From Firmicutes bacterium UBA6648 (lineage in GTDB: Bacteria > Bacillota > Clostridia > Peptostreptococcales > Anaerovoracaceae): a DNA stretch of 12,799 nt. Location of the stretch: the NCBI GenBank assembly GCA_002455605.1, contig DKLE01000188.1:1-12799 (forward strand), read 5' to 3'. Position numbers and translations under genes: made by a program. A model generated the notes under the pieces. The model made no database searches and was not told where the DNA came from. It worked only from the letters and a program-made list of their open reading frames with translations. Below, in pieces: positions 1-6,331 of this stretch. Each line of letters opens with the position of its first letter. The stretch's first letter is position 1.

Positions 1-830
1 TGGAGGAAAAAGAATACTACTCCATAGGGGAAGTCAGCAAAATTTGCAATATATCAAAGAAAGCTCTTAGATTTTATGACAAAATTGGTATTATATCTCC
101 TGACAAAGTCTGTGATGACAACAATTATCGATATTATAACAGAACAACGTTATTATCCTTACCGGTTATAAAATATTATAAGCAAATGGGTTTTAAACTG
201 GAGGAGATGCGTGAGCTCTTTGAAGGAAATACGTATGGTATTATAGAAAGACAATTTAGACGGAAGATCGATGAACTGAAAGAATTAGAAGCCAGTATTC
301 ATAATAGTTATACCTCCGTAAAGGACTGGTATGATTTGATACTGGAGGCACAACTGGTAATTGAAAACGATGTTCATGAGGTGGCGGTAAAATATATTGA
401 TATGATTACTTATTGTTTTATGGAACAAGATTTTGATTATAATTACAGAGAATCCATTATAAACATAGATTGGACAAACTATCTGGAAAGCATAAATAAT
501 GAAATAACTGGCCCGGTAGTACTTAATTTTCCTTCCTTCCACGAAAAAATGAATGGTACATGCAAAAAAGTAAAAATCATGCAGGAGCCTATTTTAGAAT
601 ATAAGGAAGAACAAATAACCAAGGTAGGCGGCTACATGGTGGCATCCTGTTATCATATAGGGAGTCACCAAAATATTCATGAAGCCTATGAAAAAATATG
701 CCGATGGGCCGATACGCATAATTATAAATGCACAGAAGAATGCTTCGAAAGGTATGTTACGGATTATTGGACTACGAGAAACGAGGAGCAATTCGTAACA
801 GAGGTTATGATTAAAATAACCCGAGAATAA
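1..830 (+). CDS. MerR-family transcriptional regulator with GyrI/BmrR-like C-terminal domain (5' end just outside window)
   Basis: The reading frame is open from base 3, and bases 1-2 are 'tg', so the natural start is probably an ATG/GTG/TTG beginning one base before the window. That would give a protein of about 276 residues opening M-E-E-K-E-Y-Y-S-I-G-E-V. The internal ATG at 186 cannot be the start, because it would remove the DNA-binding domain. The N-terminus shows the MerR winged-helix signature (YSIGEVSKICNIS, then KALRFYDKIGII and NYRYY). A charged dimerisation helix follows around residues 80-115. The last ~110 residues resemble the GyrI-like ligand-binding domain of BmrR-type regulators. 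Such proteins bind as dimers inside over-long promoter spacers and activate by twisting the DNA. Two promoters of exactly that kind lie downstream, before the surface hydrolase gene and the cut operon, so I infer it controls both. The ligand is unknown. Choline or another quaternary ammonium compound is a guess from context. Confidence 0.88.
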   Translation, partial: EEKEYYSIGEVSKICNISKKALRFYDKIGIISPDKVCDDNNYRYYNRTTLLSLPVIKYYKQMGFKLEEMRELFEGNTYGIIERQFRRKIDELKELEASIHNSYTSVKDWYDLILEAQLVIENDVHEVAVKYIDMITYCFMEQDFDYNYRESIINIDWTNYLESINNEITGPVVLNFPSFHEKMNGTCKKVKIMQEPILEYKEEQITKVGGYMVASCYHIGSHQNIHEAYEKICRWADTHNYKCTEECFERYVTDYWTTRNEEQFVTEVMIKITRE

Positions 831-860
831 AATAATTTAATGTCTTTAATATTGAATTAG

Positions 861-888
861 AAACATTCCCTATAGGGGAATGTTTTTT
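861..888 (+). terminator. Rho-independent terminator of the MerR-family gene
   Basis: A perfect 10-bp stem (AAACATTCCC at 861-870 with GGGAATGTTT at 876-885) has a 5-base loop TATAG and runs into a T-tract (883-888). It begins 30 bases after the regulator's stop codon. Its apex, TTCCCTATAGGGGAA, resembles the palindromes found in the two downstream promoters but is one base shorter. Confidence 0.88.
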
Positions 889-999
889 GTTATTGTTAAA
901 CAATAAACAACATAGATGAACTTTAAATGGGACAAGAAAGTAAAAATTCTATTTTTATAGACCTAAATCTTATACCCCTGACAATTACAAGGAATCCAA

Positions 1000-1107
1000 A
1001 TGGAAGAACTGGAAATATTAAGGAATTGTAAGGCCACAAACTGTTACAATTGCACAATAAAGCACAAAATAGTAATTATTAGAAATTTCTATCATAGTTG
1101 CTGTTGA
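1000..1107 (+). CDS. Possible 35-residue Cys-rich small ORF (weak candidate)
   Basis: An ATG at 1000 opens 35 codons ending in TGA at 1105-1107. The product has five cysteines, including a C-x4-C-x2-C cluster at residues 10, 15 and 18 and a terminal Cys-Cys. Only a weak AAGGA lies upstream (989-993). Its end overlaps the -35 box of the surface hydrolase promoter. I do not recognise it, and an AT-rich spacer of this size can hold such a frame by chance. It is recorded only because it is too short for routine gene calling. Confidence 0.12.
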   Translation: MEELEILRNCKATNCYNCTIKHKIVIIRNFYHSCC

Positions 1108-1135
1108 CATTGCCCTTAGGGGTAAAGATTATAAT
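1104..1135 (+). promoter_or_regulatory. MerR-type promoter of the surface hydrolase gene (20-bp spacer)
   Basis: A perfect -35 TTGACA (1104-1109) and a perfect -10 TATAAT (1130-1135) are separated by 20 bp, too long for unaided sigma-A RNA polymerase. A palindrome fills the spacer. Over-long spacers of 19-20 bp carrying a dyad are the hallmark of promoters activated by MerR-family proteins. Transcription should start near 1142, giving a short leader before the ATG at 1178. The same arrangement recurs before the cut operon at 4301-4332. Confidence 0.85.
1110..1125. promoter_or_regulatory. Predicted MerR-type operator, copy 1
   Basis: The 16-bp imperfect palindrome TTGCCCTTAGGGGTAA starts immediately after the -35 hexamer. 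Twelve of 16 positions are symmetric, fitting TTnCCCnWWnGGGnAA. The copy at 4307-4322 is symmetric at the same twelve positions and sits at the same distance from its -35 box. The likely ligand is the adjacent MerR-family regulator, inferred from architecture and proximity. Confidence 0.78.
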
Positions 1136-1177
1136 GAACTCGTTGAAGCTTTTTATTATTAAATACAGGAGGTTATG

Positions 1178-4096
1178 ATGAAATTTAGATCAGTCTTAAT
1201 GCTGACACTAGGTTTACTGGGGGCAATGTTGATTTTTGCAGTTCCGGCATTTGCTGCCGAGGGCGGCGTTATAAAAGGAACAACTCCCATAGACCAAGGT
1301 ATGGCAAATCATACCGATGATATTACTATTTATAACAGTAAAATTGCAGCATCTTTCGCAGTTGGAACGTCAAACTATTGGAATATGACAAAAGGAAGCA
1401 TTTTGGACGTTGCGATGATTAAAGGCAAAAGTAATGACGGCACACCGATTTTTGGTACAGATTTAGTTAATGATGTGGAATTCTTAAATAACTATTGGAC
1501 AGCAACAGATGCATATAAAGGCAAGGATTTGCTGGACGATGATGTACAGGTTAGCTATAAAATAAACGCTGACAATATTGAGGTAATAGCAAAAACCAGG
1601 TACTATAAAGATGGACATGATAAACCTCTTGATGTGACCATCAGATATATTCTTGAGGATGGAAAAAACTATATCAAGATGGTCACTACTATGAAAAATC
1701 CGGAAGGAAATCAGGCTTATGACTCCATGAATGCGGGGTATTCGATCTCCACCTTGGCAGCTAATATGTATGGCCCCTTCGGATGGTATCCGGATACTAA
1801 AGCTACCGGCATACGAATTGGAAATGATCCAAGGGTCAGCGAGCCGCTGGGAAACTTTGTGGCAACCTATGGAAATGAATCCTATAGTTCCACTTATTGC
1901 GTATCCGTAGCTCTTGATGATGCAGATACATATAAGGGTTCATCCGGATATAAAGATGTCTATAAGAGGGTTACTGTTGCGGGAGGGCAGACAGTCACTT
2001 TCAACGGAGAAATGCTTGTTTCTGATACAGCTTCAACAACACCAATCGTAGAACGGAATATTGAAAAATTCTCAATGAAAGCGGATACTATTTCAGGCAG
2101 GGTTTTAGACAATGCAGGAAAACCGGTTGATAAAGCTTTTGTTATTATTTATAAAAGTGGAGCCTATGTGGCAAATGATGATAAGACCGTTGTAAAAGTA
2201 GAAGCTGCACCGCTGGCATGGGTTATGACCAATGAAAAGGGCGAATATAGCTTTAAGCTTCCGGATGGGACTTATAATATTCATGCAGAATCCACAGGAT
2301 GTACGCCATCTCAGTCTCAGCCCGTTGTGATTAAGGATGGAGCAGCAAATAACAGAGAACTTAATTTCAGTCTTCAGGAAGGTGCTCATGCAACTTTAAA
2401 GGTTAAGGATCAAACAGGAAAGAATATTCCTGCAAGAATTGAAGTGAAATCTAGTGCTCCCACAGATATCAAAATGCTGGGCAGCTCTGTTTATTTCACC
2501 AATTTAGTGAATGGTGAATATGTAGCAGATTTTGATGTTCCGGCAGGTATGTTTTCGTTTACCGCTTCCTATGGCGCTGACTATGAATCAAAAAAAGCAA
2601 CTATTACGGATGTAAATATTGCTTCCGGAGAAAAATATGTAAATACGAAAGACTTGGTAATAAAAGAAATTATAAATCCGAGATTAAAGAATTGGTACAA
2701 TATGGACAACCATCAGCATTCCAGCATAGGTGATGGTGCAACTCCTATCGATCAGCTTTTTATTGCACAGATCTGTGCGAAGCTGGACTTTAATTTAGTT
2801 TCAGATCATGATTCTGTTCAAAATGATTCAGAAATGGTAAAGCTGGCGCAGTCGGTTGGCAGACCGGTGATTCCGAGTTTGGAGGTTTCACCTGGCTGGG
2901 GACATTGGGGCATATTGAATGCAGACTACTCCAATGCAGAAAAAGAAGCAACACCAATCAGTCCATCATCAAAACCGGCTGAAATTATTGCAAAAGGTCA
3001 TAAAATGGATGCGGTAGTTGTTGTCAATCATCCTTATACAGACTATGGCTTTTTCTTAAATAGAGATGGTGTTCTTGGAGGCCATGATAAAGGAACAGAA
3101 GATTTTGATTTATTAGAGCTTCAGTCAACAATTGACTTAACAGATACAAAGAATATGGATGCAAGAGCATTAGCAGATGCCATGAATGTTTATTGGAATA
3201 AAGGGGAAAAGAAATTCTTAAGTGCAGGTTCCGATCAGCATGATGTTAAATCGGGATTATATCCGGGAATTATTCGCATGTATGCTCATATTGAAGGCGA
3301 TGTAACTGCTGAAAAATATCTTGCTGCACTGACTTCAGGTCATGCCTATGCAACTATGGGTCCTTTATTTACCTTGGATGATAGTGTAATGTTTGGAGAA
3401 ACTTATGATATTCAAAAGGGAAAATCCATTACTTTTAAAGCAGATGTACAAGCTGTCAACACACTGAAAAGAATTGATGTTTACAGCATGGGAAAGATTG
3501 TTGCTTCTTATTCTTATGATACGGATGAATCCTTTCAATTTACCTATGAACTGAAAAACGACGGCACGAAGAATTTGTGGTACAGCTTTGTGGCACTAGA
3601 TGGAGCTGGTCATTACGCAGTAACAAACCCGATCTGGATTGATGACTTTTCTAATTCCGGTGTCGCTGTATCAAGAGCACAGTTTGTGGAAATGCTTTAT
3701 AACTTAAACGGTGAGGAAGCAGTTGAATCCTCAGGAACGTTTAGAGACGTTGCCTCCGATACTTCTTATGCAAAAGCAGTTGCATGGGCAAAGAAAAATG
3801 ACATAGTGAATGGTACAACTACCACAACTTTCAGTCCAAATGCCTCCATCACCAGAGAGCAAATGGTTACTATATTATATAACTATGCGAAAACAATGGG
3901 AAAAGATGTCTCCAATATAGAGGGTATGGCAGTTCAGAATTTTACCGATTGGTCCAAAACTTCAGCCTATGCTCAAACTTCTATGCGTTGGGCATTTAAT
4001 GAAAAAATAGTTGTTGGGAAGTCAGCAGCTGTGTTGGGTCCAAAAGATACTGCTACAAGGGCGCAAGCATCAATTATCATAAGCAGAGTAAAATAA
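1178..4096 (+). CDS. Secreted SLH-anchored PHP-domain (CehA/McbA-like) metallohydrolase
   Basis: This 972-residue surface protein is predicted to be exported and held on the cell wall. ATG 1178 is preferred over ATG 1175 because AGGAGG (1167-1172) lies 5 bases from the former and only 2 from the latter. A signal peptide occupies residues 1-27 (hydrophobic core, then AFA-AE). An unrecognised, probably beta-rich region spans about 30-300. A carboxypeptidase-regulatory-like fold spans about 304-400 (SGRVLDNAGKPV, EYSFKLPDGTY). The PHP hydrolase domain spans about 505-735, with likely metal ligands in DNHQH (H512, H514), SDHD (543-545), E569, H576, NHP (H618) and GSDQHD (D686, H688). SLH repeats span about 829-971, with the repeat motifs SRAQ, TREQ and TRAQ. 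PHP enzymes hydrolyse phosphoesters or other esters and amides using a metal cluster, but the substrate cannot be read here. Its MerR-type promoter matches that of the cut operon, so a role in freeing choline from an extracellular compound is my inference. Confidence 0.88.
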   Translation: MKFRSVLMLTLGLLGAMLIFAVPAFAAEGGVIKGTTPIDQGMANHTDDITIYNSKIAASFAVGTSNYWNMTKGSILDVAMIKGKSNDGTPIFGTDLVNDVEFLNNYWTATDAYKGKDLLDDDVQVSYKINADNIEVIAKTRYYKDGHDKPLDVTIRYILEDGKNYIKMVTTMKNPEGNQAYDSMNAGYSISTLAANMYGPFGWYPDTKATGIRIGNDPRVSEPLGNFVATYGNESYSSTYCVSVALDDADTYKGSSGYKDVYKRVTVAGGQTVTFNGEMLVSDTASTTPIVERNIEKFSMKADTISGRVLDNAGKPVDKAFVIIYKSGAYVANDDKTVVKVEAAPLAWVMTNEKGEYSFKLPDGTYNIHAESTGCTPSQSQPVVIKDGAANNRELNFSLQEGAHATLKVKDQTGKNIPARIEVKSSAPTDIKMLGSSVYFTNLVNGEYVADFDVPAGMFSFTASYGADYESKKATITDVNIASGEKYVNTKDLVIKEIINPRLKNWYNMDNHQHSSIGDGATPIDQLFIAQICAKLDFNLVSDHDSVQNDSEMVKLAQSVGRPVIPSLEVSPGWGHWGILNADYSNAEKEATPISPSSKPAEIIAKGHKMDAVVVVNHPYTDYGFFLNRDGVLGGHDKGTEDFDLLELQSTIDLTDTKNMDARALADAMNVYWNKGEKKFLSAGSDQHDVKSGLYPGIIRMYAHIEGDVTAEKYLAALTSGHAYATMGPLFTLDDSVMFGETYDIQKGKSITFKADVQAVNTLKRIDVYSMGKIVASYSYDTDESFQFTYELKNDGTKNLWYSFVALDGAGHYAVTNPIWIDDFSNSGVAVSRAQFVEMLYNLNGEEAVESSGTFRDVASDTSYAKAVAWAKKNDIVNGTTTTTFSPNASITREQMVTILYNYAKTMGKDVSNIEGMAVQNFTDWSKTSAYAQTSMRWAFNEKIVVGKSAAVLGPKDTATRAQASIIISRVK

Positions 4097-4155
4097 CTAA
4101 CTTGCTTATAAAATGGAATTGATTTGGTGCAAAAATAGCATTTGGTAACTTCTGT

Positions 4156-4199
4156 ATTACGCAAACGTTCCCCTTAGGGTAATGTTTGCGTAATTTTTT
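4156..4199 (+). terminator. Strong Rho-independent terminator after the SLH/PHP gene
   Basis: An 11-bp perfect outer stem (ATTACGCAAAC 4156-4166 with GTTTGCGTAAT 4184-4194) continues through a G-T pair, two A-T pairs and, after one mismatch, three C-G pairs, to a TTA loop. TTTTTT follows at 4194-4199. The inner part, TTCCCCTTAGGGTAA, resembles the promoter palindromes. The hydrolase gene is therefore a separate transcript from the cut operon. Confidence 0.92.
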
Positions 4200-4300
4200 A
4201 TTGATAAAATAAGTTTTAAACCCGAATATAGACAAAAGTTAGTGGAATTTGTATAAGTTCCAAGTGTTTTGACAACAAAAAGATTCTGGCAAAATATCTG

Positions 4301-4332
4301 TTGACATTCCCCCATAGGGCAAGGAGTATAAT
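4301..4332 (+). promoter_or_regulatory. MerR-type promoter of the cut microcompartment operon (20-bp spacer)
   Basis: A perfect TTGACA (4301-4306) and a perfect TATAAT (4327-4332) are again separated by exactly 20 bp, with a CCC/GGG palindrome in the spacer. This duplicates the promoter at 1104-1135. I see no comparable promoter further downstream, so it probably drives transporter, shell, cutC and cutD genes as one long transcript starting near 4339. Confidence 0.86.
4307..4322. promoter_or_regulatory. Predicted MerR-type operator, copy 2
   Basis: The 16-bp palindrome TTCCCCCATAGGGCAA abuts the -35 box and fits TTnCCCnWWnGGGnAA. Its self-complementary positions coincide with those of the copy at 1110-1125, while the non-symmetric positions differ. 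That pattern is expected if only the symmetric bases are held by protein contact. Confidence 0.78.
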
Positions 4333-4549
4333 CCAATTATAAAGTATAGAAAATAATAATGCGGGGATATAATAAAACTATAATTCGTGGGTTGAGAACG
4401 TAATAGCACTATAATTGTAGAAAATATGGTAAGGACTCTAAAAAATGACAATTAAGGTCGATTAATAAAGGTCATTATAAATTTTTTATTTAATGATAAT
4501 ACATTAAAGGACGTAGTTTATGCGTTTAAGTGAAAGGAGTTTTATTTTT
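4333..4549 (+). promoter_or_regulatory. Long AT-rich leader of the cut operon with a weak hairpin plus T-run
   Basis: About 210 bases separate the predicted transcription start from the transporter start codon. Most is featureless AT-rich sequence. At 4444-4476 a two-part hairpin can form (AATGAC with GTCATT, enclosing ATTAA with TTAAT around GGTCGA). TTTTTT follows at 4482-4487. The stem is weak, so attenuation is only possible, not shown. I recognise no known riboswitch class. Confidence 0.35.
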
Positions 4550-5653
4550 ATGAACGAAGTTTCAGGAGCGGTTAACGCGCAAGCGGTGGCTGCGAAAAAA
4601 AAGTTATCATCGAGTTTTTTTAAAAAAGGTATTACAGTTGCAATCCTATCAGGTATGTGTTACGGACTGTACTCCGCATTTATGACATTAGGTATGTCAA
4701 AAGGTGTTTGGCTAAATGATTTATATGCCGGCACAACACCAGCAGGTACTGTTTTAACAACCTTTGTTATGGTTTACATGTTGGGAGCTCTTGGGAGTGC
4801 TCTTAACGACACCATCAGTGGTGTTTGGTGTATACTTATTGCTGCGGCTAAAGGTAAGCTGGGAGATTTCTTCCGTTCTATTAAAACTAAACCAGGGGTA
4901 GTTATGATTGTAGCTGCTCTGATTGGTGGACCTATTGCAAGTACAGCGTATGTTGTATCCTTACAGATGGCCGGATCAATCATTATTCCGATTACAGCTC
5001 TTTGTCCTGCTATCGGAGCTATTTTAGGTAGGGTTTTATTTAAACAGGAATTGAATCTTCGTATGATGGCCGGCGTAGCGGTTTGTGTTATTGCCAGCAT
5101 TATGATTGGCAGTACTGGTATGAGTGCTGATGCTCCGGCAGGATTGATGTTAGGTATCTGCATTGCATTTATTGCTGCTCTTGGCTGGGGTATTGAAGGA
5201 TGCGTAGCTGGTTATGGTACTTCTATGATTGACTCAGAAATCGGTATTACTATCAGACAGTGTACATCTGGTCTTACTAACTTAATCATTTTAGTTCCGC
5301 TTTGGGGTATCCTTTCCGGCGGCGGAATCGGTCTTGCGGGTGAATTGATTACTAATGTAATAACAGATATGCCTTCATTGGTATTCTTTATTGCCAGCGG
5401 TTTCTTCTCCGTATATGCATACAGCCTTTGGTACAAAGGAAACAGTATGTGCGGTGCTGCTCTTGGTATGGCTTGTAATGGTGCGTACTCCTTCTGGGGT
5501 CCATTCTTCTGCTGGATTGTTATAGGTATATTTGATGGACAGGCTGGTTGGGCTCTTCCTCCAATTGCATGGGCTGCTGCTATCGTTATGATTTTCGGTA
5601 TCCTGTTAATTGCTATGAACCCAATGGATTTATTCAGAAAGAAGGAGGATTAA
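4550..5653 (+). CDS. DMT/EamA-type membrane transporter, first gene of the cut operon
   Basis: This 367-residue integral membrane protein has about ten hydrophobic segments, roughly at 27-49, 63-83, 86-101, 115-137, 142-162, 171-188, 198-220, 236-256, 276-294, 300-326 and 336-355 (one of these may be re-entrant). ATG 4550 is chosen over ATG 4520 because AAAGGAG (4533-4539) lies 10 bases upstream. The stretch SIIIPITALCPAIGAILGR, followed by a positive loop and another membrane helix, is typical of EamA/DMT carriers. Position at the head of a choline operon suggests choline import or trimethylamine/cation export. DMT relatives handle cationic amines among many substrates, so direction and substrate are inference. 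The stop codon is 4 bases before the next gene's ATG, and that gene's ribosome binding site lies inside this one. Confidence 0.78.
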   Translation: MNEVSGAVNAQAVAAKKKLSSSFFKKGITVAILSGMCYGLYSAFMTLGMSKGVWLNDLYAGTTPAGTVLTTFVMVYMLGALGSALNDTISGVWCILIAAAKGKLGDFFRSIKTKPGVVMIVAALIGGPIASTAYVVSLQMAGSIIIPITALCPAIGAILGRVLFKQELNLRMMAGVAVCVIASIMIGSTGMSADAPAGLMLGICIAFIAALGWGIEGCVAGYGTSMIDSEIGITIRQCTSGLTNLIILVPLWGILSGGGIGLAGELITNVITDMPSLVFFIASGFFSVYAYSLWYKGNSMCGAALGMACNGAYSFWGPFFCWIVIGIFDGQAGWALPPIAWAAAIVMIFGILLIAMNPMDLFRKKED

Positions 5654-5657
5654 TGCA

Positions 5658-5921
5658 ATGAGACCACTTAATTTTGCAATTTTAAAATATTTTACAACAG
5701 TAAAAGAAGCGTGTGCAGATGATGTAATCGAAGCTTTAAGAGGCGAATACGGCGATTTTAAGGCATTGAAAAAGCCTGCTGTAGTTGAAGCTATTATGAC
5801 AGGTGAAGCAAACGGTCTTCTGGAAGAAACAAGATATGAACTTGATTCAAAGGGAGAATTAAAGGTTTACTATCGTGCACATAAAGAAGGTGCAGACACA
5901 ATTAATACTTATATTAAATAA
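5658..5921 (+). CDS. Small uncharacterised winged-helix-like protein
   Basis: This 87-residue soluble protein has no signal peptide or membrane segment. AAGGAGGA (5642-5649) overlaps the end of the transporter gene, and GGAGG is 9 bases from the ATG, so translation is probably coupled. The pattern (FAILKYFTTVKEACADDVIEAL, then a lysine-rich helix ending NGLLE, then YELDSKGELKVYYRA) looks like a compact helix-helix-helix-hairpin winged fold. That fold may bind nucleic acid or act as a protein-protein adaptor. I do not recognise a named family. Its place between the transporter and the first shell gene suggests a dedicated role in the microcompartment system, such as a local regulator or an assembly factor. 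Confidence 0.75.
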   Translation: MRPLNFAILKYFTTVKEACADDVIEALRGEYGDFKALKKPAVVEAIMTGEANGLLEETRYELDSKGELKVYYRAHKEGADTINTYIK

Positions 5922-5940
5922 ATGGTTAATTGTTCAAATT

Positions 5941-5971
5941 CCCATAGGGCTAATTTTACAGGCCCTATGGG
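5941..5971. repeat. Inverted repeat (hairpin) ahead of the first shell gene
   Basis: CCCATAGGGC (5941-5950) and GCCCTATGGG (5962-5971) form a perfect 10-bp stem with an 11-base loop. No T-tract follows, and the ribosome binding site AGGAGG (5982-5987) lies just beyond, so it is not a standard terminator. The left arm with flanks, TTCCCATAGGGCTAA, again resembles the MerR-type operator with a 3-base core. It may act as an mRNA stabiliser or processing site, or as a regulator-binding site. Confidence 0.7.
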
Positions 5972-5996
5972 TTCATGTGAAAGGAGGAGTAATTCC

Positions 5997-6290
5997 GTGA
6001 GATATTATGGAGAACAGGCGTTAGGTTTAATTGAGACTTTAGGCATGGTTCCTGCGCTGGAAGGTGCGGATAAAATGCTGAAAGCTGCAGATGTTGAGCT
6101 TGTAGCTTATGAAAATATTGGTTCAACACTGGTTACAATTTTAGTTAAAGGTGATGTTGCTGCTGTAAAAGCTGCTGTTGAAGCTGGTGCTGAAGCTGCT
6201 GCTGCAATCGGCAAATTAACTGCAAAGAATGTTATGCCTCGTCCGATTTCGGCAGTAGGCGATATCGTATCTGTACACGACATTGATTAA
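5997..6290 (+). CDS. BMC-domain hexameric shell protein (PduA/EutM type)
   Basis: This is a 97-residue single-BMC-domain protein. The start is GTG at 5997, placed 9 bases after AGGAGG (5982-5987). The longer frame from ATG 5922 runs through the hairpin and lacks homologous sequence, so it is rejected. The opening GEQALGLIETLGMVPALEG is the usual first strand and helix. The central loop ENIGS (residues 39-43) corresponds to the hexamer pore of PduA-like proteins, where the Ile-Gly-Ser pore lining favours small polar metabolites. Hexamers of this kind tile the flat facets of the microcompartment that encloses CutC and retains acetaldehyde. It lies 41 bases upstream of a second shell paralogue. 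Confidence 0.93.
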   Translation: MRYYGEQALGLIETLGMVPALEGADKMLKAADVELVAYENIGSTLVTILVKGDVAAVKAAVEAGAEAAAAIGKLTAKNVMPRPISAVGDIVSVHDID

Positions 6291-6331
6291 ATCGATTAAG
6301 TATATTATTATTGAAGAAAGGAACTACACAG

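Larger units (their letters stand above)
831..1177. other. Intergenic region between regulator and surface hydrolase gene
   Basis: This is about 345 bases, AT-rich. It holds the regulator's terminator near its left end and the MerR-type promoter with a 36-base leader near its right end. Between them (roughly 890-1100) I see no RNA gene, repeat or convincing coding sequence. The only exception is a very short Cys-rich reading frame, listed separately with low confidence. Confidence 0.7.

Noticed and set aside
19..31. TCCATAGGGGAA inside the regulator's coding sequence as a further operator
   Set aside because: It encodes the conserved Ser-Ile-Gly-Glu of the helix-turn-helix, has only a partial dyad and is not in a promoter context.
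186..830. ATG at 186 as the start of the regulator
   Set aside because: The frame is open to base 3 and the upstream codons encode the MerR helix-turn-helix, so 186 is internal.
831..1177. Riboswitch, tRNA, CRISPR or insertion sequence in the non-coding gaps
   Set aside because: I looked for repeats, cloverleaf-like sequence, transposase fragments and terminal repeats here and in 4200-4549 and found none beyond the hairpins and palindromes listed.
4269..4297. Second TTGACA at 4269-4274 as an extra cut promoter
   Set aside because: No good -10 hexamer lies 16-18 bases downstream, only an AAAATAT stretch. The 4301-4332 promoter is far better.
4359..4458. Short leader peptides (14 codons from 4359; 9 codons from 4426)
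   Set aside because: Neither has a ribosome binding site nor a run of a regulatory amino acid; probably chance.
4774..5163. Minus-strand frames opposite the transporter and other + strand genes, e.g. 4774-5163, 2105-2389, 7322-7705 and 10599-10883
   Set aside because: They lie opposite well-supported genes, lack plausible ribosome binding sites and show no recognisable protein motifs.
5922..5996. N-terminal extension of the first shell protein from ATG 5922
   Set aside because: It runs through the 5941-5971 hairpin, has no ribosome binding site of its own and does not look like BMC sequence. GTG 5997 has an AGGAGG site 9 bases upstream.
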